From Psychrobacter sp. M13 (GTDB lineage: Bacteria; Pseudomonadota; Gammaproteobacteria; Pseudomonadales; Moraxellaceae), in the NCBI RefSeq assembly GCF_030718935.1, contig NZ_CP132194.1:1674001-1738000 (forward strand): a DNA stretch of 64,000 bases, in the 5' to 3' direction. The translations under genes were made by a program, and so were the position numbers. The notes beneath the pieces are model-generated. The model was not told the origin of the DNA. It searched no databases and saw only the letters and a program-made list of their open reading frames with translations. Positions 1 to 8,059 of the stretch are shown here, in pieces (the first letter of the stretch is position 1; each line of letters starts with the position of its first letter).

Positions 1-1317
1 GTAGTTTTGCGTGACGCCTTTTCCCTCTTTATATAAATAACCCATGTTTCCCATTGCATTCGTATCACCCTTATCCGCCGCTTTTTTGTACCAACTCATA
101 GCGGTAGTATAGTCTTGAGTGACGCCATGTCCTTCATCATACAGAATACCAATGTTATACATTGCAGAGGCACTGCCATTATCCGCCGCTTTTTTATACC
201 AGTCCATAGCAGTACTATAGTCTTGAGTAACGCCATGTCCTTCATCATACAGAATACCAATGTTATACATTGCAGAGGCACTGCCATTATCCGCCGCCTT
301 TTTATACCAGCTCATAGCGGTGGTATAGTTTTGAGTGATACCTTGACCGTTATAATACAGATTACCAATATTGTTCATTGCAGAGGCAATGCCATTATCC
401 GCCGCTTTTTTATACCAGTCCATAGCAGTACTATAGTCTTGAGTAACGCCCTTTCCTTCTCTGTATAGATAACCAATATTTCGCATCGCAGAAGCATCAC
501 CCTTGTTCGCTGCTTTTTTATACCAGTCCATAGCAGTGCTATAGTTTTGCGTGACGCCTTGACCGTTACGATACAGATAACCAATGCTTCTCATCGCATC
601 AGCATCACCTTTATCGGCAGCTTTTTTATACCAATTCATAGCGGTAGTGTAGTCTTGGGTGACACCTTGTCCGTCACGATACATAACACCAAGGTTATAC
701 ATCGCAACAGCATTGCCCTTATCGGCAGCTTTTTTATACCATTCCATAGCAGTGGTGTAGTCTTGGGTGACGCCTTCTCCATTGTTATACCGATAGCCAA
801 TACCAGCCATTGCATTGGCATTGCCTTTGTTGGCCGCTTGTTTAGACCATTGTATGGCTTTGGCATAATCTTTCGCTAGGTTAAAATTACCATTCGCGTA
901 ATTGTAACTTTTGAATAAACCGACTAGCCCCTTTGGGTCATCAGCACTGCTATTTAACATTTGAATGGCTTGCGTCACATTTGTGGTATTGGGTGTATAG
1001 TCAACCTTATTACCTCTATGTTTATAGCGATACAGAGTCATATCTGCTGCGATATTGCCTTGCTTACTCAGTTCAATAAGCTTGTCTATCCGTGGTGAAT
1101 AACTTAAATCTAACGCATCTTCTACCGCTTGTAATTGAACCAAAAATTCAGCTTCGTTGATGTCACTTGCCATACTCACTTGCGGCGTCATACCAATGGT
1201 GAAGGCGATAGCTGCGACTGTACCTAACTGACGATAGCGAGCATTGGCTAAACATCCCCAAAGCGTGACATGCTGTAGTGTTTTTTTGTACTGATTGGAT
1301 TGATTATTTTGGGTCAT
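1..1317 (-). CDS. Sel1-repeat (TPR-like) exported protein, partial
   Basis: The reading frame is open from an ATG at 1317 down to base 1, so the C-terminus lies outside the window; 439 codons are visible. A hydrophobic stretch near residues 31-50 ending in a signal-peptidase-like site suggests export. From about residue 145 there are at least eight consecutive 36-residue Sel1 units, each with the pattern AMxWYKKAADxG followed by AMxNxGxLYxxGxGVTQ. Sel1 repeats form alpha-solenoids that bind other proteins. The gene is transcribed away from the serpin and caspase genes next door. The binding partner is unknown. Overlapping ORFs in other frames are repeat-driven shadows. Confidence 0.9.
   Translation of the reverse strand, partial: MTQNNQSNQYKKTLQHVTLWGCLANARYRQLGTVAAIAFTIGMTPQVSMASDINEAEFLVQLQAVEDALDLSYSPRIDKLIELSKQGNIAADMTLYRYKHRGNKVDYTPNTTNVTQAIQMLNSSADDPKGLVGLFKSYNYANGNFNLAKDYAKAIQWSKQAANKGNANAMAGIGYRYNNGEGVTQDYTTAMEWYKKAADKGNAVAMYNLGVMYRDGQGVTQDYTTAMNWYKKAADKGDADAMRSIGYLYRNGQGVTQNYSTAMDWYKKAANKGDASAMRNIGYLYREGKGVTQDYSTAMDWYKKAADNGIASAMNNIGNLYYNGQGITQNYTTAMSWYKKAADNGSASAMYNIGILYDEGHGVTQDYSTAMDWYKKAADNGSASAMYNIGILYDEGHGVTQDYTTAMSWYKKAADKGDTNAMGNMGYLYKEGKGVTQNY
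113..328 (-). repeat. Two adjacent near-identical 108-bp Sel1 coding units
   Basis: Units 113-220 and 221-328 differ at only about two positions over their first 84 bases, while neighbouring 108-bp units are clearly more diverged. This points to a recent tandem duplication inside the Sel1 gene. The period equals 36 codons. Confidence 0.85.
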
Positions 1318-1600
1318 AGTTTGGCTCCAAATTTTATGAGATTCAAAATACTGGTAAGTGATGAATGCTTGAATACAACCATCCTACTTATAATGACTTA
1401 ACGCTTATATTTTAAGCTCACGATTGTAAGATGCCTCTGTCATGGCTACAGGACTTAAAAAAGTAATGGCAAGCAAAAGTGTATACGGAGTTTTCTCAAA
1501 TACTTTCTTATTTCTAATTTAATTTCTATGCCTCTCAAGCGATCACAGTGTGATTAATTATAATTATTACGCAGTACTTATTAAGTTTAAACGTAAATAT

Positions 1601-1628
1601 AAAAAAAAAGGGTTAAAAACTTTAACCC
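1601..1628 (-). terminator. Hairpin with T-run on the minus strand
   Basis: GGGTTAAA (1610-1617) pairs with TTTAACCC (1621-1628), and nine A residues precede it on the plus strand, giving a stem plus T-tract on the minus strand. It sits in the 406-bp gap 1318-1723 between the divergent Sel1 and serpin genes. No gene reads into it from the right on that strand, so its role is unclear. The rest of the gap is AT-rich with no recognisable gene. Confidence 0.4.
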
Positions 1629-1697
1629 CAAAATGCAATATCTTTCGTTTAATATAAAAATAAATCTAATCTTGGCATTAGAATCAAAAATGCGTTT

Positions 1698-1726
1698 AGG
1701 CTAAAAAGCCTGGAGGATGTCTTATG
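1698..1726 (+). promoter_or_regulatory. Hairpin abutting the serpin ribosome binding site
   Basis: AGGCT (1698-1702) and AGCCT (1707-1711) form a short hairpin directly before a strong Shine-Dalgarno GGAGG (1712-1716), 7 bp from the ATG at 1724. The strong RBS fixes the start. Any regulatory effect of the hairpin is speculative. Confidence 0.4.
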
Positions 1727-3073
1727 AAACCTGCAATTCTTATTTACCATGTTATTACTGGTGGCGTGCTTATGATGTGCGTGGGTTGCCAACCCCAAGT
1801 GCTAAATACTGTGAACCATCCTAATACTACTAACACTGCTATATCACAAGCAGTTTTTTTGGATACCGAAGAGGTAAATTCCCAGCAGGCAGTAAAGATA
1901 CGTGACTTTGCTAGATCAAACGCATCCATTGATAATGCGTCAATGATAAATATAGACTGTCATCAGTCTACTGATAACCGAAGCTTAAATCATTCCTCAT
2001 TGGTTACATCACCTTCTATCAGCATTACTCAAAACTTAGACTTACTAAAGCAATTAAACAAAAAATCCTTAACGAAAAACATTGTGTTCTCTACTTATAG
2101 TCTGGATCAAGCCGCTAAAACAGCACTGCTCTCTATGCCTAAGCCTATGACAGTTCAGCGTCCAAGTTGGCTATTATCACACCTGACACCGCTAAGTCTG
2201 AATCAACCGCTATCAAAACTACCTAATAGCTATCAGAATAACAATCAATTGTTTTATCACCAAGGCTATACCATAAGTCCTGCTTACGATACCATTTATA
2301 AAGCTGCTTTAGACGGTACAACCCAACCTCTTAACTTCAATGAGCCTGTGACTGCTGCTACCCAAGCCAATCGATGGGTAAGCACTCAAACTAGCGGTAT
2401 GATTGATAATGTGTTTAAACCAGATATGTTTATACAAAACGATGCTGTGCTAAGCAACGTGTTGTATTTTAAAGCGAACTGGTTATCACCATTCGAGACA
2501 GATGATACTAAGCTTTCATCGTTTATTACAGCTTCAGGTAAAACGCAAATGGTGCCAACTATGGTTCAAGAGCTTGAACTGTTGTACTCAAAGTATGAAG
2601 GCTGGGAGTACGTAGGAATCTCCTTTGAGGATGGTAGTATGCTACAGCTATTTTTAACCCCTAAAGATAAAAGCACTGCTATTCCAGACAGTGACACATT
2701 AGCAGCGTTGCTAGAAGAGAGTGTGGAGAAAAAAGCAAGATTATTACTACCCAAGCTTAACTTGCAAGGAAACATCATAGATCTAAATGAAATTGCTCCG
2801 GAAATCAACTCATGGCAGTTGCCAAATTTGATGTTAATAAAAGTACTAAAAAATCCTAAGCTGATTCATCAGTCTGTCATCACTTGGAACGAAACAGGGG
2901 CTAAAGCGGCAGCCTTAAGTTCGATCATGGTATCTAAAAGTTTATCTTTACCACTAACGGTTAAAGTAAATCGCCCTTTTGTATTTATGATTCGTCACGC
3001 AGATGAAGTGATGTTTACAGGCGCAGTGCGTGAAATGGATGCGCTAGTGACAGATGACAAATCCACGTTATAA
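1724..3073 (+). CDS. Serpin family lipoprotein (serine/cysteine protease inhibitor)
   Basis: The 449-residue product has a lipobox (VGC, Cys22) predicting a lipid-anchored envelope protein. Serpin landmarks are seen: the strand 3A segment LYFKANWLSPFE, the hinge NETGAKAAALSS (about 389-400) and the C-terminal signature NRPFVFMIR. The small-residue hinge (G392, then A/K/A/A/A) is the inhibitory type, so the protein should trap a protease covalently through its reactive loop. Counting from either side places the scissile bond near K405-S-L-S408. About 120 residues separate the lipobox from the serpin core. It lies 82 bp before a caspase-like gene, so that protease is a plausible target. Serpins are uncommon in Gammaproteobacteria. 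Confidence 0.9.
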   Translation: MKPAILIYHVITGGVLMMCVGCQPQVLNTVNHPNTTNTAISQAVFLDTEEVNSQQAVKIRDFARSNASIDNASMINIDCHQSTDNRSLNHSSLVTSPSISITQNLDLLKQLNKKSLTKNIVFSTYSLDQAAKTALLSMPKPMTVQRPSWLLSHLTPLSLNQPLSKLPNSYQNNNQLFYHQGYTISPAYDTIYKAALDGTTQPLNFNEPVTAATQANRWVSTQTSGMIDNVFKPDMFIQNDAVLSNVLYFKANWLSPFETDDTKLSSFITASGKTQMVPTMVQELELLYSKYEGWEYVGISFEDGSMLQLFLTPKDKSTAIPDSDTLAALLEESVEKKARLLLPKLNLQGNIIDLNEIAPEINSWQLPNLMLIKVLKNPKLIHQSVITWNETGAKAAALSSIMVSKSLSLPLTVKVNRPFVFMIRHADEVMFTGAVREMDALVTDDKSTL

Positions 3074-3155
3074 CTGCTGATTTATCAGCTAGGTTGTATT
3101 TAAAGTTGAGAGACTTATCACTGCCTAAGTATCGTCTAATAAATATAGGTGTATC

Positions 3156-4889
3156 ATGATCAATAACTTTAAGAATATTATAAAAACTATACTCATAGCC
3201 TCTTTATTATCAACTACTTCAATAACTTATGCGAAGAATGTCGCTTTACTTATTGGAGTGAGTGATTATAAATACTTAGAAAAGAACGATCTTGACGGTC
3301 CTAAGAACGATGTAAAAGCATTACAGAGTGTATTAATTAAAAACTGGCAATTTAAACCTGAGAACATTGTTACCTTGATTGATTCTCAAGCCACCCAACA
3401 AGGAATCATCAATGCCTTAAATAATTTAGAACAGCGAACAGAGGCAAACGATGAAATACTTATTTATTTAAGCGGACACGGTACTAGCATATTCGATGAA
3501 GAAGGCGGTAGTGACAGCTTTAAAAATGGGCTGTCCAGTAACTCAGGTGCATTTGTTCCTTATGAGTACGATAGTCAAAAGATCCTAGCTGCACTAGACA
3601 AAGAAGACGTCTTAGGAGCGGTTAAAAACAACTTTATTACTGGTCAATACCACATCAAACCTATCATTCAAAAATTAGAAAAAAATCGTCGTATTACAGG
3701 GATCATAGATGCTTGTTTTTCTGAGCATGGCTTTAGAGGTATAACTACAGAAAATGCGCTGCCTAATCGCTTACTACCGTTCAATAAAGCAACACCTCAA
3801 AAATTGAGCGTATCATCAACCTCGAATACATCTGAATTTAATGACGATGAATATCCTTATCAAAATACAGTGACAATTGCGGCCTCTAGCAAAGCACAGC
3901 CCGCTTTAGATCTTAATATACCGTTTTTAAATAACAACCCACACACCACGTTTGATAACAAGCCTCATGGTTTATTCTCGGATTTATTAATACGCATCTT
4001 AGATGGTGATATTGATGCTGGTGGCGAAGACGGCATCATCAGTTACGCAGACCTAGAGAACACGATGAAGTCTCATATTGTTAATTATCCTATAGCTAAA
4101 GAGGTACTACAAACCCCACACTTCCAACCACTTTTAACCAACTCAAATGCCCATAACCTGATGAATCGTCCCCTATTTGGACTTAACAGTAATGTAATGA
4201 GACAACGATCAAGCAATGATCTTCTCAAAATAAAAACAAATAACTTAGACGTTTTTAATCAAATAGTAGATAACAGCTTATTTGTATCACAAAACAGCGG
4301 TTTAATAGACTTTGTAGTAACTGGTCAAAACAATCAATGGCAGTTATCGGCTGGTAATGGAACCAATATATTAGACAAAGGAAACAACCAACAGCTTAAA
4401 AATCGCATAGATACTGAGTACTGGCTAAGATCTCATATAGCCAAAATTCCGAGCATAGCAAATCTACGTGTTAATGCACTGCCAGAAGTGGCAGGCAACG
4501 TTTTTAAAGAAGGTGAAGATATTCAGCTTGCTGTTAGTGTTGACCGACCTAGTGCATTACTTGCTTTTAATATAAACAGTCAAGGAGACATCAATATTTT
4601 GTATCCTACAAACTCTACAGAAAATCAAATGATAGTAGTCAACCTACCGAAAACAATACCGGAAAAAGAGAAAATACCCGTCAAGGCCCCATTTGGACTA
4701 GATCAAATTGTTTTCATTACTTTATCTTCACCATTAACCCATACAGAACTAAATGAGATGTCTAATTTATTTTCGGGCAGCAACTCTACAATGAATACTC
4801 CGGAAATAAAGAAACTTAGCAGCATCATTGAAAGTAAAGCGACCGCTATGCGTAAATTAAATATTCAAACCCTTCCTAATGAAAGTTAA
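3156..4889 (+). CDS. Caspase-family (peptidase C14) exported protease with DUF4384-like C-terminus
   Basis: The 577-residue protein begins with a signal peptide (cleavage near residue 26, after ITYA). The caspase fold follows: ALLIGVSDY at 30-38, catalytic His108 in YLSGHGT, and catalytic Cys187 in IIDACFS, where most relatives have DACHSG. A Ca-binding-like loop rich in Asp/Gly occurs near 283-298. Residues about 448-560 resemble DUF4384, a domain often attached to secreted bacterial caspases. The gene follows the serpin on the same strand and precedes a TPR/OmpA protein, suggesting an envelope protease system. Substrate and cleavage preference cannot be read from the sequence. Confidence 0.88.
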   Translation: MINNFKNIIKTILIASLLSTTSITYAKNVALLIGVSDYKYLEKNDLDGPKNDVKALQSVLIKNWQFKPENIVTLIDSQATQQGIINALNNLEQRTEANDEILIYLSGHGTSIFDEEGGSDSFKNGLSSNSGAFVPYEYDSQKILAALDKEDVLGAVKNNFITGQYHIKPIIQKLEKNRRITGIIDACFSEHGFRGITTENALPNRLLPFNKATPQKLSVSSTSNTSEFNDDEYPYQNTVTIAASSKAQPALDLNIPFLNNNPHTTFDNKPHGLFSDLLIRILDGDIDAGGEDGIISYADLENTMKSHIVNYPIAKEVLQTPHFQPLLTNSNAHNLMNRPLFGLNSNVMRQRSSNDLLKIKTNNLDVFNQIVDNSLFVSQNSGLIDFVVTGQNNQWQLSAGNGTNILDKGNNQQLKNRIDTEYWLRSHIAKIPSIANLRVNALPEVAGNVFKEGEDIQLAVSVDRPSALLAFNINSQGDINILYPTNSTENQMIVVNLPKTIPEKEKIPVKAPFGLDQIVFITLSSPLTHTELNEMSNLFSGSNSTMNTPEIKKLSSIIESKATAMRKLNIQTLPNES

Positions 4890-4925
4890 GATAGTAATAT
4901 AACTAAAATAATGTAGAGAAACATT

Positions 4926-5882
4926 ATGAATAATCAGTGCATTTTGAAAGTGAGCAAACCTTTAAATAAATTTAGTGCTATTGTATTTGGCTGTACTTTC
5001 TTAGCCATCTCTCCTAACTCTCAAGCGGAAAGCTGCAATGATGCTAAAGCCATTGAACAATACAATATGGCTATTTCAGCATCTGATATTACACACAAGC
5101 TTGAGCTCTTACAGCAGGCTACTACAGCATGCTCGGCAACTTATGAGATGTTACTTGAACTAGGTGATGCTTATTTTGAAAACCAGCAACTAGATTATGC
5201 TATCAACATCTATTCTAGAACTCTAAATCGCTCAATTAGTGACTCTCAAGCTAAACAAGCAAATATCTTTATGCGCTTAATGTACGCTTATAATAGTAAG
5301 GCAGAGCGATTAACTGTCAATCAATACGCCCGTAAGATCCAGTTATTAAAAGCAAATGGGATGACTTGGGATATGGCATCTGAACAATCTTATCAAGCTC
5401 TGTATAGAAAAAATAAACAGCAGTTAACAGAAGTACCGATAACTGTAGAAGAATTAAAGATAGGGCTAAACAAAGCAGATGAACCTAGCAATAGAAATTT
5501 AGCTGTTATTGGCATTGATGACGATACATCATCATCAAGCGTGCAAATAGATATGGATATTAAGTTTTCAAGCGACTCATCATCGCTAACCCTTGCCAGC
5601 AAAGATACACTTAACCAAATTATTAATGCGTTAAATGGTAATAGCGACTCTATTGAGCAAATTAAAGTTATAGGACATACAGATAGCAAAGGTACAAACC
5701 TATATAACCAGCACTTATCCGAACGACGAGCACGAACGGTTAGTAACTATATCCAAGAAAAAATACCAAGCTTATATGCGAGGCTTATCTCATTAGGAAT
5801 GGGTGAAAGTGAACTTATTGATACAGCTAATAGCGAGTCTGCACACGCACTAAACCGAAGAGTTGTATTTCAGATTGAGTAA
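4926..5882 (+). CDS. TPR/OmpA-like peptidoglycan-associated protein
   Basis: The 318-residue protein has an N-terminal hydrophobic segment ending in SQAES, consistent with a signal peptide. Residues about 35-140 look like TPR helices. Residues about 205-318 are an OmpA C-terminal domain with the peptidoglycan-binding motif VIGHTDSKG, then LSERRARTV and the terminal NRRVVF. It should therefore be tethered to the cell wall in the periplasm. It starts 36 bp after the caspase gene and is probably co-transcribed with it, so it may anchor or scaffold the protease. Confidence 0.88.
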   Translation: MNNQCILKVSKPLNKFSAIVFGCTFLAISPNSQAESCNDAKAIEQYNMAISASDITHKLELLQQATTACSATYEMLLELGDAYFENQQLDYAINIYSRTLNRSISDSQAKQANIFMRLMYAYNSKAERLTVNQYARKIQLLKANGMTWDMASEQSYQALYRKNKQQLTEVPITVEELKIGLNKADEPSNRNLAVIGIDDDTSSSSVQIDMDIKFSSDSSSLTLASKDTLNQIINALNGNSDSIEQIKVIGHTDSKGTNLYNQHLSERRARTVSNYIQEKIPSLYARLISLGMGESELIDTANSESAHALNRRVVFQIE

Positions 5883-6190
5883 ATATTTTTACATAAATTT
5901 TCTTGGAGATATAAGTTCTATAAAAAAGCCAGCTAGCTACTAACTTTCTCCATACGTTGAACGAAAGATATATCCTTTATTACTAATCATTAAAGAGTTT
6001 CATCTGTAGATTCTTATCTTTCAAAGAGCTGCTAATACTATTAACTTTGATACTATTTTGATACTCTGTATTTGTTGATGGATATACCTATTTGTTGACA
6101 GATAAAGTCTTCTCTCACCTTAAACCTATAAAAATAAAGGGCTAGCAGTAATATTTATTGATAAGTGTTTTGTATTGTTGTTGTAAGGAC
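5883..6190. other. AT-rich spacer with no recognisable gene
   Basis: This 308-bp gap between the OmpA-like gene and the tRNA fragment contains no convincing ORF, terminator or promoter. The bases just before 6191 do not resemble the missing 5' half of a tRNA. Confidence 0.6.
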
Positions 6191-6240
6191 AAGGACTCAT
6201 AATCCTTTGGTCGTAGGTTCAAGTCCTACTGGGCCCACCA
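6191..6240 (+). tRNA. 3' fragment of a tRNA (CAU anticodon loop), probable attachment-site scar
   Basis: The 50 nt include a complete anticodon arm (AAGGA, loop CTCATAA, TCCTT), a T-arm (GTAGG TTCAAGT CCTAC) and an acceptor 3' strand ending GGGCCCACCA. The acceptor 5' strand and D-arm are absent upstream. The CAU loop and overall sequence resemble tRNA-Ile(CAU). P4-type integrases recombine in tRNA 3' halves and leave such pieces, and a truncated integrase starts 150 bp downstream. It is not a functional tRNA. Confidence 0.8.
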
Positions 6241-6251
6241 TATATTGATTC

Positions 6252-6287
6252 AGGCTTGTTCGCAGCGATGCGACAAGCCTTTTTTTA
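6252..6287 (+). terminator. Rho-independent terminator after the tRNA fragment
   Basis: AGGCTTG and CAAGCCT, extended by TTCGC/GCGA pairing, form a GC-containing stem followed by seven T residues. It probably moved along with the tRNA 3' end. Confidence 0.75.
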
Positions 6288-6389
6288 TGGGGTTTTGTAA
6301 GTTTTACGAATATCTTGGTATGTGGCGAACCATATAGAATATTGGTATATTTGTTGGTATAGATTATACCAACGCGGAGATATGCCAAC

Positions 6390-6599
6390 ATGCCATTAAC
6401 TCATACTATTATCAACAAACTAACCCCAAGCGAAAAATGCACCCCTAGCCGCCCTGACAAACATAGTGATGGCGATGGTCTTCAACTATGGGTAAGACAT
6501 ACAGGGAACAAAGTTTGGATCAGCGCTTATCGCTGGCAAGGGAAACAGCAGTCACTCACTTTAGGTAAATACCCAGTAATTACACTACAGCAGGCATGA
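6390..6599 (+). pseudogene. Tyrosine integrase N-terminal stump (P4-type arm-binding domain)
   Basis: The 69 codons begin MPLTHTIINKL and contain the DUF4102-type arm-binding core: DGDGLQLWV, WISAYRWQGK and LGKYPVITL. These are typical of P4-like integrases, normally about 400 residues. The frame is cut at the left end of the IS3 element, and no downstream half carrying the R-H-R-Y catalytic residues is found after the IS. Its place next to the tRNA fragment is the usual integrase position in tRNA-borne islands. It is inactive. Confidence 0.85.
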
Positions 6600-6661
6600 G
6601 CTATGCTGAAAAAACTGTAGAACCAAACTTGGTAAACTAACGACTCAATGAGGAGTTTATC

Positions 6662-6937
6662 ATGACTAAGAAAATCAGAACCTATAGTGCAGCATTCAAA
6701 GCTGAAGCCGTTAAAAAGATAGCAGATAATAAGGACAATGTTTCAGCGACTGCAAAGCAGCTTGGCATCGCCATGCAGACATTATCTAACTGGCAAAACA
6801 AAGCTGATAAAGGCCAGCTTATTGGTACTAAAGAATATGATCCTGAGCTCATGGCTATACTAGAAGAGAATAAACGTCTTAAACGTGATCTCAAAGTTGC
6901 TCAGGAAGAGAGAGATATTCTAAATGAGGAAGGATAA
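6662..6937 (+). CDS. IS3 transposase OrfA (HTH), C-terminally altered
   Basis: The 91-residue product has the IS3 OrfA helix-turn-helix (AAFKAEAVKKIADN, ATAKQLGIAMQTLSNW) and the start of the leucine-zipper-like tail (LEENKRLKRDLKVAQEERDIL). The family normally continues ERDILKKA into the frameshift window that makes OrfAB. Here the frame runs into an inserted repeat (LNEEG, then stop), so the programmed frameshift site is lost and a fused OrfAB transposase is unlikely to be made. Confidence 0.85.
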   Translation: MTKKIRTYSAAFKAEAVKKIADNKDNVSATAKQLGIAMQTLSNWQNKADKGQLIGTKEYDPELMAILEENKRLKRDLKVAQEERDILNEEG

Positions 6938-7084
6938 AGCGAAGCACTGCTTCGCCCGGACGCAAGATGAGAGCTATGCTCGAATGAGGCCACGGCGTAC
7001 TTCGCCAATGAGGAACGTTAAGAAACAGTCTGGGAGACTGTTTTAGTGACGCAAGACGAAGGGCTATGCCCGCAGTGACAGTTG
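6924..7084 (+). repeat. Double-hairpin repeat elements inserted between orfA and orfB
   Basis: Four ATGAGG boxes (6924, 6984, 7008, 7085) delimit three pieces. Piece one (6924-6983) has hairpin GCGAAGCACTGCTTCGC, spacer GACGCAAGA and hairpin GAGCTATGCTC. The middle 24-bp piece contains GGCGTACTTCGCC. Piece three (7008-7084) has hairpin AAACAGTC/GACTGTTT, the same spacer GACGCAAGAC and hairpin GGGCTATGCCC, then GCAGTGA. Stem sequences differ but pairing is kept. Related copies are at 7875-7937 and, inverted, at 27638-27699. Confidence 0.8.
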
Positions 7085-8014
7085 ATGAGGTACGTCTTTA
7101 TCAAGGATAACCAGAAAATATTTAGCATCACTTGTATGTGTCACGTATTAGATGTCAAGCCATCAAGCTATTATAACTGGATAAATCGTGGTGTTAGTAA
7201 TCAGCAGATCCACCGCAACCAGTGTGAGCTGCTGGTTCGCGTGGCTCATGATGAAACTAAGCAGCGCTATGGCTGTGAGCGATTGCATGCTCATCTTGCA
7301 GAGCAAGGCCATCATATCAGTCAATACATGGTAAGACGCATTAAAGAAGAATACGGCATTGTTTGCCGTCGTCACAAGCGTTTTAAAGTTACCACCAACT
7401 CAAACCATAACAAGTTTATTTATCCAAACCTGCTCGATCAAAAATTTGATACCAGTCGTCCTAACGAAGCTTGGGTTAGTGACATCACTTACATATGGAC
7501 AGATGAGGGTTGGCTATACTTAGCAGGTGTTAAAGACCTCTACACTAAAGAGCTGGTCGGCTATGCTATCCACAAGCGTATGACAGCAGATTTAGTTTGC
7601 CGTGCACTCAATATGGCCATCAAGAACAAACGACCCAACCAACGGCGGATTGTGCATTCTGATAGAGGCAGTCAGTACTGTAGTTATGACTATCATAAGA
7701 TCATTAAGAAGCATAAATTTAAGGGTTCAATGTCCAGACGTGGTAATTGCTTTGATAATGCTCCGATAGAGAGTTTCTGGGGCATATTGAAAAATGAGTT
7801 AGTGTATCATCAGGATTATAAAATGAGATTCGAAGCTATTAATGACATCATTAAATATATTGAGCTTGAGTATAATGAGGAGCGATCAGCAAAGGACTGC
7901 TTTGCAGCGACGCAAGGCAAGAGCTATGCTCGCAGTGAAACTAGAATCCAAAAGGGTTTGGGCTATAAAACGCCAAGACAGGTGTGGTTTGATTTTTATC
8001 GTCAAGCTGCGTAA
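7085..8014 (+). CDS. IS3 transposase OrfB (DDE integrase core) with in-frame insertion
   Basis: The ORF encodes the rve-type catalytic core. First Asp is in WVSDITYIW, second Asp in VHSDRGSQY, and Glu in NAPIESFWGILKNE. Upstream is the HTH_21-like segment (RYGCERLHAHLAEQG). Near the C-terminus the family sequence YNEERIQKGLGYKTP is interrupted after YNEER by 20 extra residues (SAKDCFAATQ, then GKSYARSETR), encoded by an inserted palindromic repeat. ATG at 7085 lies inside the upstream repeat; TTG at 7082 is the alternative. The DDE triad is intact, but the insertion and lost frameshift make activity doubtful. Confidence 0.85.
   Translation: MRYVFIKDNQKIFSITCMCHVLDVKPSSYYNWINRGVSNQQIHRNQCELLVRVAHDETKQRYGCERLHAHLAEQGHHISQYMVRRIKEEYGIVCRRHKRFKVTTNSNHNKFIYPNLLDQKFDTSRPNEAWVSDITYIWTDEGWLYLAGVKDLYTKELVGYAIHKRMTADLVCRALNMAIKNKRPNQRRIVHSDRGSQYCSYDYHKIIKKHKFKGSMSRRGNCFDNAPIESFWGILKNELVYHQDYKMRFEAINDIIKYIELEYNEERSAKDCFAATQGKSYARSETRIQKGLGYKTPRQVWFDFYRQAA
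7875..7937 (+). repeat. Double-hairpin repeat copy inside orfB, in frame
   Basis: ATGAGG, then hairpin GCAAAG-GACT-GCTTTGC, spacer GACGCAAGGC, hairpin GAGCTATGCTC and GCAGTGA. This is the same layout as the copies at 6924-7084. The net insertion relative to the expected OrfB sequence is 60 bp, so the reading frame is kept. Confidence 0.8.
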
Positions 8015-8059
8015 CTAAAATCTCCCAAGTCAATGTCTACAGATTTGACAGCATAGGTC

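Noticed and set aside
1-860. Regular ~108-bp repeats that could be mistaken for a CRISPR or satellite array
   Set aside because: They translate as 36-residue Sel1 units in one open minus-strand frame; unit length and absence of unique spacers rule out CRISPR.
115-879. Several 60-117 codon ORFs on both strands across the Sel1 gene
   Set aside because: They are frame shadows of the repeat, lack ribosome sites and compete with the long Sel1 frame.
6197-6391. A 64-codon minus-strand ORF whose product ends GPVGLEPTTKGL
   Set aside because: That ending is the typical artefact of translating the reverse complement of a tRNA 3' end.
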